A stretch of 64,000 nt of DNA from Pseudomonadales bacterium (GTDB taxonomy: Bacteria; Pseudomonadota; Gammaproteobacteria; Pseudomonadales; Azotimanducaceae): positions 62,001 through 126,000 of the forward strand of contig JAQXDL010000022.1 of assembly GCA_029251375.1 (NCBI GenBank), written 5' to 3'. Shown in pieces: positions 34,631-43,937 of this stretch (positions within the stretch are counted from its first letter, which is position 1; the number at the start of each line of letters is the position of its first letter). The notes beneath the pieces were generated by a model, which was not told where the DNA came from, did no database searches, and saw only the letters and a list, made by a program, of their open reading frames with translations. Made by a program: the position numbers and the translations under genes.

Positions 34631-35650
34631 ATGCACACAAAAATAAAAATCACACAGGGCGCACTGCTCGTCAATCTTGGCGCACCTGAAAATGCCAACG
34701 AGCGGTCAGTACGACGATATCTGGCAGACTATTTGAAAGATCGCCGGATTGTGAACATCACGCCATGGCTGTGGCTACCGTTTCTACACCTTTTCATCTT
34801 GCCGTTCCGACTCAAGCACCTAGTGAAAAATTACGCGGCCATTGAGAAAAACGGTGAAATGCCCTCGCGAACTCATGGCCATGCACTAGCACAAGGTACA
34901 CAAAAGAAACTAGAGCAGGCTGGGCACTCGATCAGGGTCTTATCCGCCATGACTTACGGTAATCCCTCCATAGAAGCGGGACTAGCAGTGCTGAAATCAG
35001 AGGGTATTGAGCATGCGCTTATTATTCCTTTGTTCCCCCAGTATTGTGCTTCGACCACAGCCGCAGCATTCGACAGATTGGCTGCCCTAATGGCAAAGAA
35101 TAAGGTCTTCCCGAAAATCAAAATTATCAACCAATACTTTGCTGAGCCCGACTATATAGCGGCGCTGACAAACTCCATTGAACAATCGATAGCTTGCGCG
35201 CAGGCGGATGATCGTGTCAGCTGTCGAGATTACCTAACCGATGACAAAAAACTACTGTTCTCTTTCAGTGGCATTCGACAACTACAAGCTGATGGTGGCG
35301 ATCCGTACCCACGTCAATGTGTGCAGACGGCCGAGGCTATCGCGGCAAAACTAAACCTGAGCCCATGCCAATGGTTGATCACTTACCAGCCTGGCTTTGG
35401 TCGAACCGAATGGATTGGGCCCAACACGAGCGAAACGTTAAAAAATCTCCCCGCGCAGGGTGTCAAAAACCTGCTAGTAATTTGTCCTGGATTTACGACG
35501 GATTGTCTAGAAACGTTAGAGGAAATCGATATTGAGAACAGAGCAGTTTTTATGGAAGCAGGTGGCGCCAGCTACAACTACATTCCCTGTTTGAATGATC
35601 AGCAAGGCCACGTGAAGCTCATGGAAACGCTTATCATGGACAATCTGTAG
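34631..35650 (+). CDS. hemH: Ferrochelatase-family protein, divergent active site
   Basis: A 339-aa protein homologous along its whole length to HemH, which inserts Fe2+ into protoporphyrin IX. Conserved parts are 'GALLVNLGAPENANERSVRRYL', 'YLKDRRIV', 'YGNPSIEAGL', 'LFPQYCASTTAAAFD' and the C-terminal 'CPGFTTDCLETLEEI' with the conserved Glu. However, the usual 'FSFHG' has become 'FSFSG': Ser213 replaces the invariant metal-site His (codon AGT at 35267). 'QSRFG' is 'QPGFG', and the usual 'W..GSPL' segment is 'IEKNGEMPS'. It may be a paralogue without chelatase activity or with another tetrapyrrole role. There is no strong ribosome-binding site. Confidence 0.8.
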   Translation: MHTKIKITQGALLVNLGAPENANERSVRRYLADYLKDRRIVNITPWLWLPFLHLFILPFRLKHLVKNYAAIEKNGEMPSRTHGHALAQGTQKKLEQAGHSIRVLSAMTYGNPSIEAGLAVLKSEGIEHALIIPLFPQYCASTTAAAFDRLAALMAKNKVFPKIKIINQYFAEPDYIAALTNSIEQSIACAQADDRVSCRDYLTDDKKLLFSFSGIRQLQADGGDPYPRQCVQTAEAIAAKLNLSPCQWLITYQPGFGRTEWIGPNTSETLKNLPAQGVKNLLVICPGFTTDCLETLEEIDIENRAVFMEAGGASYNYIPCLNDQQGHVKLMETLIMDNL

Positions 35651-35684
35651 CGCTACGTCAGGCTTGCAGTACGCATTGATTCGA

Positions 35685-36449
35685 CTACGCGACGACTGGC
35701 TCAACATAGTTATACGCGGCAACTCGATCACGCCCTTGTTCTATCGCGAATTGTAGAGCTTCCTCGGCATGTTCAATCAAGTCCTGAGGCTGCTCTGTAC
35801 CGTGATAGGAGGTAATACCACCAGACGCGGTTATCTTTAAGTCGTCCTTATCGTTCACCTGAATCTGGCTGATGAGCTGACCGATTCGATTGATGATTAC
35901 TAACGCATCTTCTTCCGAGCAACCCGACAAAACCAAACCAAACTTATCGGTGTCCAACCGCGCGATAACGTCAACTTCTCGAAGCGCAGCTTTGACGATG
36001 CGAGAAAATAGTTGCAACACTTGATTTCCACGACCCAACCCCTGCCGATCAATAATCTCAGAAAATTGGTCCACTTGAGCCACTGCAACGGTGAATTTAT
36101 AGGTACCACGTTCGCTCATTGCAGCATGCTGAATAAGCAAGTCTTCGAAGTGACGTTTATTCGAACAACCTGTGAGCTCATCAAGGGTTGTGACCTCGGC
36201 AAATCGAGATTTCACTTCTGCTAACTCGTTCTTACTCGCGCTTAGCTGCGAATTAACCTCGCTGACTTCACCCGCAAATTTCTTGGCGGAAAGATTAATT
36301 AGCAGTACCGGTATCAGTGCGAGAGTAGCAAAAGCAACACCAATGAAAGCCATCTGACGAATATCTATCTCGCCGAGCAACGCCAAAAGTCCACCATAAA
36401 TGATGACGGCGGTAACTATTACAATCAAATTCATTTGAGCTTTTTGCAT
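35685..36449 (-). CDS. Membrane GGDEF-domain protein with degenerate active site
   Basis: A 254-aa protein. Two membrane helices lie at about 6-25 and 33-53, then a short coiled linker at about 60-85, then a GGDEF domain starting 'TTLDELTGCSNKRHFEDLL'. The catalytic GGDEF loop is replaced by Asp-Thr-Asp-Lys-Phe (166-170, 'ARLDTDKFGLVL'). The second half is normal: 'ITASGGITSYHG' and 'DLIEHAEEALQFAIEQGRDRV'. Without the Gly-Gly and Glu it should not make c-di-GMP and may act as a GTP-sensing or scaffold protein. It converges with hemH, 34 bases apart. Confidence 0.87.
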   Translation of the reverse strand: MQKAQMNLIVIVTAVIIYGGLLALLGEIDIRQMAFIGVAFATLALIPVLLINLSAKKFAGEVSEVNSQLSASKNELAEVKSRFAEVTTLDELTGCSNKRHFEDLLIQHAAMSERGTYKFTVAVAQVDQFSEIIDRQGLGRGNQVLQLFSRIVKAALREVDVIARLDTDKFGLVLSGCSEEDALVIINRIGQLISQIQVNDKDDLKITASGGITSYHGTEQPQDLIEHAEEALQFAIEQGRDRVAAYNYVEPVVA

Positions 36450-36694
36450 AAAAAATCCAATGGACCGCTGAAAACGATCAGCCTACGACGACGCTATGCA
36501 GAGATGATAATGCAATCAAGCCGCAATGCAAAACCTGTTAGCTTCGCCAGACCAGCAATTGCAGCTTAATGTTGGGTCAGCTGACTAATTTTTGTTTCTG
36601 CCGCAACGGCTCTGTCTCCTGATATCAACAGGAAAGGCTGATCAATGACGACACCGAATCACGCACAAGGCTAATTGGTATAGCCGACCATTGG

Positions 36695-37297
36695 TTATTC
36701 GTAATTGCTGATCCAATCATCATCAAGCATTTTAAAAAAATGATCGAGCATACGGAGTGTTAGCCCCCATACCACCTGATCACCAACTCCATAACCCGGG
36801 AATGACTGACCTGAAACGGCTGGAAATTGCAGTTGAGTGACATTTTCACCGCTAAACATATCGGTCAACGAGCCCCACAAAACATCCGCCACCTCGTAGT
36901 TCGGCGAGAAGCTGGGATTAAGATTATGCAGTTGGTAGACGAAGGGAGAAACAACAATATTGAAGTCTCGACCTCTTGGGTTAGCCTCAACATCGTGGAT
37001 CTTGCCAAGAAAATTTGCCTCAGCGCGCAGATCCAAACCAATTTCTTCCATCGTTTCCCGTTCAGCCGTGTCACGCAGTGATAGGTCGTGATCTTCATAA
37101 TGACCACCTGGAAACGCCATTTGACCGGACCAAGGGTCACCTTCTTTCGTCGAGCGCAAAATAAACAAAGCTTCCGTATGACTCGGCAATGGCCGCAGAA
37201 TTGCTGCAACCGCGGCGTGCCGAGTATTCTTCCTTGGTTGGAAGGCAGTTTCGTCATCGTGCAACGAACGCTTAATGTTATCGATACTTAACGGCAT
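36695..37297 (-). CDS. Nudix CoA pyrophosphatase family protein
   Basis: A 200-aa hydrolase of the NudL/CoAse group. It shows 'AAVAAILRPLPSHTEALFILRSTKEGDPWSGQMAFPGGHYE', with 'WSGQMAFPGG' being the CoAse-family lead-in, and the Nudix helix 'RDTAERETMEEIGLDL' near residues 75-90. 'DFNIVVSPFVYQL' and the 'VWGLTLRMLDHFF' C-terminus also match. Such enzymes cleave CoA or other nucleotide diphosphates. It is transcribed divergently from the M48 protease. Confidence 0.88.
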   Translation of the reverse strand: MPLSIDNIKRSLHDDETAFQPRKNTRHAAVAAILRPLPSHTEALFILRSTKEGDPWSGQMAFPGGHYEDHDLSLRDTAERETMEEIGLDLRAEANFLGKIHDVEANPRGRDFNIVVSPFVYQLHNLNPSFSPNYEVADVLWGSLTDMFSGENVTQLQFPAVSGQSFPGYGVGDQVVWGLTLRMLDHFFKMLDDDWISNYE

Positions 37298-37454
37298 TTT
37301 GCCCCACCTGCTTGCTTGCAGGGATATGTTGTGAAAATTGGTTTATGTGCGACATACTATGTTGACTGAAAGGGATTCTCAAATTCAATATCCGGCGATA
37401 GGCCCAGCTGAGGCATATAGATCGTTGGGTTCGCCACTTTGATCGGATAAATAC

Positions 37455-39023
37455 ATGTCACAGCCATCCAAAACCATGCTCTTTACCCATACAAGCCTAA
37501 GCAGATTGTTCGTTATTATCGGGATATCAATGACTTTCGGCTTAAGTGGTTGCGCCGTCAACCCAGTCACAGGCAAGAATGAGCTGTCATGGATATCAAC
37601 TGATGAAGAGATCAATATTGGCAGTCAGCAATATCTACCGTCACAGCAGTCCCAAGGCGGACAATTTCTCGCCGACCCAGGGTTGAACGATTACATTAAT
37701 GAAGTGGGTAAACGAGTCGCCAATGCGGGCGACCGCGATTTACCTTATGAGTTTATTGTGCTCAACAATTCCGTACCCAACGCCTGGGCGTTGCCCGGGG
37801 GGAAAATCGCTATTAATCGTGGTTTATTACTCGAGCTTAAAGACGAGGCGGAGCTTGCAGCGGTGCTCGGCCACGAGGCTGTGCACGCGGCCGCCAAACA
37901 CGGCGCCAACTCACTGCAGCGAAGCCAGATTATGCAAGGCCTTGTCGTTGCCACGTCAATCGGCGCGTCAACCACCAACTACGGGAACTACATCGTTGGC
38001 GGCGCTCAGGTCGGGGCTCAAATGATCGGCCAAAAATACGGCCGCGACGCAGAACTTGAAGCTGATTACTACGGTATCAAATACATGAGCCTGGCCGGAT
38101 ATGACCCCGCCGCCGCGATTGGCCTACAACAAACCTTCGTCAGGCTCTCAGAGGGACAGGCATCAAGCTGGATTGATGGTCTATTTGCGAGCCACCCGCC
38201 GTCACAGTCACGGGTTGATGCCAATCGTACAACGATAAGCGAACTCAATTTACCGAGCGGTGAACGTTATGCGGAGCGTTACCGACAAAAAATTAGCTTC
38301 CTCTACGACAACCGCCATGCTTACAAAAAGGCCGATATCGCCTCCTCCACCGAAGACCTGATCGAAGCGCATGCTTTAGTCAAAGGGGCGATAAACTCCG
38401 TACCAACCGAGGCAATGTTTTTCGGCCTACAAGGTAATATCTATTTCCAACAGAAAAAATTTGATCAAGCAAAGACATCATTCAACCAAGCCCTAGCGCT
38501 GGACGATAGCTATTACGAATACTATCTAGGTCGCGGCTTAACGTACCAACAGCTTGGTAATACTCAAGCGGCAACACAAGATTTGACCCGCAGTCACCAA
38601 CTGTTACCCACCGCTATATCCAGCAATGCGCTAGGACGACTTGCACTTGGCCGGGGGGAGCGCAGCGAGGCTAAACAGTATTTTCAAATGGCAATGGGCA
38701 GCAACAGTCAAACCGGCGAGTCAGCCTCGAACAACTTCATACTTTTGGATATCCCAGACAACCCAAGTCAGTACATCGGTGTCAATGCTACTACCTCTGA
38801 TGATCAACAACTGGTAGCTATCCTCAGTAACAAGACAACTATTGATATGACCGACATCCAGATACGGGTATCCGCTCAAATCGATGGCCAAGCACTTAGC
38901 CGCAACTTCACCGTTAAGTCGTTGAACGCTGCAGCGTCCTTGTCCTTGGCTACAGGCTGGCAAGCAGCGACATCTATCTCAAATGTTTCTATCCAGATTC
39001 TCACCGCCAATGTCGCTCAGTAG
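37455..39023 (+). CDS. M48 family metalloprotease lipoprotein with TPR repeats (BepA-like)
   Basis: A 522-aa exported zinc protease. The signal ends in the lipobox 'GLSGC' (about Cys33), with mature 'AVNPVTGKNELSW', as in M48 lipoproteins. The catalytic motif is 'GHEAVHAAAKH' (HExxH near residue 140), and the third ligand Glu is in 'DAELEADYYGIKYM'. TPR-like helices follow at about 310-420 ('AMFFGLQGNIYFQQKKFDQAKTSF', 'YYLGRGLTYQQLGNTQAATQDL'), then a beta-rich tail of 90 residues. BepA in E. coli degrades or assists misassembled outer-membrane proteins such as LptD; a similar periplasmic role is likely. An ATG at 37476 is an alternative start. Confidence 0.88.
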   Translation: MSQPSKTMLFTHTSLSRLFVIIGISMTFGLSGCAVNPVTGKNELSWISTDEEINIGSQQYLPSQQSQGGQFLADPGLNDYINEVGKRVANAGDRDLPYEFIVLNNSVPNAWALPGGKIAINRGLLLELKDEAELAAVLGHEAVHAAAKHGANSLQRSQIMQGLVVATSIGASTTNYGNYIVGGAQVGAQMIGQKYGRDAELEADYYGIKYMSLAGYDPAAAIGLQQTFVRLSEGQASSWIDGLFASHPPSQSRVDANRTTISELNLPSGERYAERYRQKISFLYDNRHAYKKADIASSTEDLIEAHALVKGAINSVPTEAMFFGLQGNIYFQQKKFDQAKTSFNQALALDDSYYEYYLGRGLTYQQLGNTQAATQDLTRSHQLLPTAISSNALGRLALGRGERSEAKQYFQMAMGSNSQTGESASNNFILLDIPDNPSQYIGVNATTSDDQQLVAILSNKTTIDMTDIQIRVSAQIDGQALSRNFTVKSLNAAASLSLATGWQAATSISNVSIQILTANVAQ

Positions 39024-39061
39024 GTTTTCGCGCAGCGCAGCCAGTTCATACTAAGGCAATT

Positions 39062-42000
39062 TCACAAAACTTTGATATTGTCCTCAGGGTTTCGATCGAT
39101 AAGTTTGTTGAGCGGGTCTATACCAACAGAGAGTGGCTTTTCTGGTACGCGAATTTTAAGTGTCATCATCGAGTGATCAATTCGATGCTTCTCAAGATAA
39201 ATTAGCTTGGCCGTTTCATGCAGCCCTTGCTTCTCTCCAAGCACTCCGATGTCAATCCAGCTTTCGCCCAAGCTCACTTCCGTTTCTTGTCCATTATCAT
39301 CGGCTTCATATTTGTAGGCCTGCAAATCAATGCTAACTTCGTACTCATCAGCAGCAATCTCCTCAACGCTAGCTTCAGCAACACTCAGATCAAACACCAC
39401 AATTTTTTCAAATAGATCGGTGATCATAGACTGATGTTCGGGTTGCGCTTTTTCTCGCAGTAATTTGATTAGATCTCTGGCGGTTGGATACGGTGCGCCT
39501 TTGAATGCGTACGTATCAATAAATTCTGAGAGTGCTTCGTTAACATTGTCTTCGCCAATGTAATCCTGCAACGCGTACATCACGACACTACCTTTTCGAT
39601 AGTGGATATAAGGTTGGTTCTCCACTAAATACAGAGGCTGCTCACCGATGATTTCACCACCCCGTCCGCGCAGATAATTATCCAGCTCGAACTCAAGAAA
39701 GCGCTTCATTTGTTCTTCTCCGTACTCTTGCCGCATCACCATTAGAGCAGAATACTGCGACAGCGTTTTTATAATCATGCTTGAGCCTTGAACATCAGCG
39801 CCTAAGACCTGATGAGCCCACCACTGGTGCGCCAACTCGTGTGCCGTGACATAGAACACATAATCAATTTTCTTTGGGTCTGTGAGATCGGCGGTAAAGC
39901 CAATGGATTCAGAAAATGGAATCGTGTTTGGGAATGATTGAGCAAAGCGACCCTGAAATCGAGGGAACTCCATGATTCGGAACTGCCGATATTGATAGGG
40001 CGAAAAGTTCTCGCTGAAATACGCCAATGACCGTTTAGTCGAGCGCACCATAGTATCTATGTTGTAATCATGACGATAATATATCTCGATTGCGACGTCT
40101 TGCCATTTGTCCTTCATGACCTGGTAGTCGGCCGAAACAAAAGAATAATAGTTCCATATCGGCGTATCCATCTTATAGTGAAAAAATGCCCGATCACCCT
40201 TGAGCCACTGCTTCTCAATGTAACCTGGTGCAATTGCTATTTGATCAGCACTGGTGGAAACAATTGTTTCAAATTGAACTCTTGAACCGCCCAGCCCACT
40301 TCTGCCCCAAGCTGACTCATCATCGATTTTTGCCATACGCTGTATCGGATCAAGACCTTGTTCTCGGCGATGATTGTTATCCTGTAACTCACCGCCGGAT
40401 TGATAACCAATGAGAGGGAAGAAATCTTGGTTATTCACAAACGTGCCATTTTTAGCGAGCTTGACGCTATGCCCATTATTTGTAAAACCGGGCGTCAACC
40501 AATCAACCGCGAAATCCATGCGGATAGTTTCACCCGGCTCAACAGGCTTATCAAAGGTGTAGATTCGATAGTAATGATCTGCGTCGTCAACCGTTAACTC
40601 TGCACCCGGCATCTCAATCGATTGAACGATCGGACCCGGCGAGAAGGAAAGATGCAATACTGAAATTGGCTCGCGCTGATTGTTGATCAAATCATAGTAG
40701 CCAACCAATTTTAGCTCCTGCTCATTCGGGTAGATGTCAACCTCAGCAAAAACGTTAGTGATCTCCAAAGCAGGCATGTTTTGGTACTGCTTGTAACGCG
40801 TCTCGTACTCCGCGCTCAACTGCTTATAGTCATCAAGTTTTAGGTACTGATTGAGGACATTGGCATTGTAGTAAAGATAACTACCAACCCCAGCCCAAGA
40901 AACCGCAAAGGTTAGGGTTAGCAGTTTTACAACGGCGGTATTTCTCTGCTTTGCAACACTCAGACGTTGTCGCCAGTTAGTTAACGCACCTCTGGGCCAT
41001 AACAGATGAGCGCCGATGAGTAACAAACAACCAAAAAGCCCTGCATAAAGTGTTTGCCACATATAGGGAACGAGATTTTGACTATAGCCGGTGAACTCTG
41101 AATAAACTGGAGTTACTTGACCAACGCGATACAGGCGATGCTCAAAACCCAGCGCCGGCATCATCATCAAGTTTGTTACAACCAAGACAATCGAAAGGAA
41201 CATGGTGATGTATTTACTTCTTGTCACGACATAGAAGAATACCGCCAGTACGATCATCAGGTAGTAAGGAATCTGAAAGAAAAACAACAGGCCTTTTGCG
41301 TAGAGCAGAAAATCAATATCCGTAAAACCCTTATAGAGCTGCACACCAATAGAGGCAACTGTCGCCGCAAACATCATACAAAACACAATAAGCAGCAGCG
41401 TCACTATCTTGGCTGCAATCATGATCCAATTTGGAAACGGCATTGAGTCAACAATGTCATTTACTTTCACCGACCTCTCCCTGACCAAAATTTCAGCGGT
41501 GTAGTAGATCAGCACAAATAGTAAAGCAAGTGAGAACGAAGAATTAATGACACTAACCAGTGTTGTAGGTAGATGCATACAGCGATGTGCCGAACGCATT
41601 ATCCAAACTGCCAAGCGCACCAAAGGTTACCTGCATGAGTCCAAACAGCAGGATGACAATAAATGGAACATTTTTAACAACACTCAATGTTTCAAGTTTT
41701 GTTTGCGACAGACATTGCAGCAGTTGGGTTTTAAAGCCATAGGATGGGTTAGCAATCGATGCTGTGAAATTTTTACCCGCTAACGTTGCCACCGAATTGG
41801 TGTCTGCATTCACGACATCTTTTGATTTTTTCGACTTGAAGTTAAAAAACTTCTTCGCGCCGCTCTCTAACGAAAAGGGAAACAGGGGGTAGGCGCCAAC
41901 CAAAGTCAATACAGCGAAGCTCATCCAAATAATACGGTTTAAAATGACTGTGCCATCGATGCTTGGTAGTTGTTCATTTTTTTCGAACACAGTCCAATAG

Positions 42001-42659
42001 CGTGTAGCCTCCTCTAGTGAGGTGGTGCCGAATGGATCGAGAAAGCTTACCAGCGCAACCATGTCTTTTTCGATATAGCTATCGAGTAAAACGCTCAGCA
42101 TCAACAAACCAACGGCGACAACATAGGTCGCCATAATGCTTCTTGTCACAGTGCTAACAAAAAAGAACAGACTCGACATGATAATTATATTGGGCAAGCC
42201 GATGACAGCTGTTGTATATAAATAGGGCTCAAGCCTAAAAGTGCCAAGCCGCTCCGCATCTAACCAGGGCATCAGCTCACCAACCATAATGCCTAGGACA
42301 CCGCAGCAATAAATCACGATAGTGATCAACAACGTACCAAGATAGCGACCGTACACATAATCAAATTTCTTTATCGGCCTCGACAAAAATAGCTCTGCGG
42401 TACCCAACTCGAAATCTCTTACAACAGCGTTTGAACAAAACGCGATCGCAGCGAACATCGAAAAGGCACTAATCATTGATACCGTCATCATGATGGTATA
42501 GGGCGAATTGAGATTTACATTAGCGACGCCATCGCCAATCTGAACGTTTGGGCTAGTCGTCGCAAGAAAGAACAAAATAAAAAAAGTGCCCGACAGGACA
42601 TATAGTAAGTACTGTTTTCGGTGGTAGTTCAGTTCGAATTTCAGGATGTCGAGAAACAT
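39062..42659 (-). pseudogene. ABC permease / M1-family peptidase fusion, split by a 4-bp duplication
   Basis: The N-terminal frame (42659 to 41553) is an ABC-2 type permease of 368 codons: 'LKFELNYHRKQYLLYVLSG', 'FELGTAELFLSRPIKKFDYVYGRYLG'. It stops soon after 'GSLDNAFGTSLYAST'. A second frame continues 'TTLVSVINSSFSLALLFVLIYYTAEILVRERS', further membrane helices, and then a gluzincin domain with 'TAHELAHQWW' (HExxH) and the 'LSQYSALMVM' helix. At 41565-41572 the minus strand has CTACCTAC; removing one CTAC joins the frames exactly as Y-A-S-T-T-L-V and yields 1197 aa, the size I recall for intact ABC/M1 fusion proteins. The gene is therefore probably inactivated, or the assembly carries an error. 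Its ATPase partner upstream is also broken. Confidence 0.85.
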
Positions 42660-42728
42660 GAAGAATGCCTTTTATGTCGCGTCGATATTGATTTTCGTAA
42701 ATAAATAAACAATTGAATCAAGCTCAAT

Positions 42729-43610
42729 CTAAATTGAGACTGATATGCCATGACCGACTAAAGTCGCGAAATAGACATCCTCGAGGTCGACATTCACCTC
42801 GGCAAAGCCCTCAGGCTTATCGTCAGATAAGACATGAATAATTGTTTCGCCCTCTGCCAGATGCGACAAGATGACGCGATAATTGTCTCGATAATCTTGC
42901 ATTTCGCTGCGATGAATTTTCTTGCTCCACACGCCGCCTCGAATGCTATCAATCACAGCTCTGGGCTTACCGCTCAAGAGAATTTCACCGCCACCTAAAA
43001 TGGCCATGTTTGAACATAAGTCACTGACATCATCGACGATATGCGTAGAGAGGATGACGACGACATTCTCACCAATTTCAGCTAACAGGTTGTGAAAGCG
43101 ATTTCGTTCCGAAGGGTCTAGGCCCGCCGTGGGCTCATCGACAATAATCAGTTTTGGATTACCAATTAGGGCCTGCGCGATACCAAAACGTTGCTTCATA
43201 CCGCCTGAAAACGTATCGATAGCCGAGTTACGCACATCGTACAGGTTGGTCTGATGCAGCAAAGCGTCTGCAATCTCTTTACGCTCACCCTTGGCTGTTA
43301 TGCCTTTCAAGACAATAAAGTGGTCCAACATCGCAGCTGGGCTAATTTTTGGATAAACACCAAAGTCCTGCGGCAGGTAACCTAACACCCGCCGTAAGCT
43401 CTCTTTATCCTCCAGTATATTTATGTCATCGAGGCTCGCAGTGCCGTGATCCGGCTCCTGAAGAGTTGCCAGTATTCTCATTAAACTCGACTTGCCTGCC
43501 CCGTTTGGTCCCAGCAGGCCGAACATGCCCTTATCAACTTAGAGGCTAACGCGATTCAGAGCTCTCACACCGTTATCATACGTTTTTGATAAATCTCTAA
43601 TTGTTAACAT
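42729..43610 (-). pseudogene. ABC transporter ATPase interrupted by an ochre codon
   Basis: A 294-codon frame from ATG 43610 encodes an ABC-2 type ATPase. It begins 'MLTIRDLSKTYDNGVRALNRVSL' with the A-loop Tyr11, then codon 24 is TAA (43541-43539). The frame goes on unshifted with 'VDKGMFGLLGPNGAGKSSLMR' (Walker A), 'GYLPQDFGVYPKIS' (Q-loop), 'DTFSGGMKQRFGIAQAL' (signature), 'LIIVDEPTAGLDP' (Walker B) and 'LSTHIVDDV' (H-loop). Restart at the ATG 43526 would keep Walker A but lose the first two strands and the A-loop. TAA is not a selenocysteine codon. Together with the frameshifted permease this suggests operon decay. Confidence 0.87.
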
Positions 43611-43937
43611 GTTCCCTCTCTTAGCTTGTTCATTTTCGACTCAGCGTCGACTTGACGTCAAATGACCTTGTCTCAATTCAAACACCATTCGCATCGCAAC
43701 TAACCGACTAATTTGCTCACTCATGAAGGATGGCTTATCCGCTTTAGTGAACTACTGTTGTACATATGTATATCACATAGACAAATTAGCACATTGTTCT
43801 AAAGACGTAACCGCCTCTTGCGCCGACCCGAGCATTTACAAAGACAGAGCGACGCCGCAACTGACATCTTTAGCTGCCTTGTCGGTTTGACGCAAAATTA
43901 ACCGGTTTAGTTACATTTGAATTTCAGGTTTAACTGA
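43611..43937. other. Intergenic region upstream of the ABC operon
   Basis: About 327 bases between two minus-strand genes. A near-palindrome, tgtacatatgtatat, lies near 43,758 and could be part of a promoter or operator for the ABC genes. No gene or RNA is recognised. Confidence 0.35.

Noticed and set aside
43539-43541. Recoded stop (selenocysteine or pyrrolysine) in the ABC ATPase
   Set aside because: The codon is TAA, which is used for neither amino acid, and the position is not a catalytic Cys.
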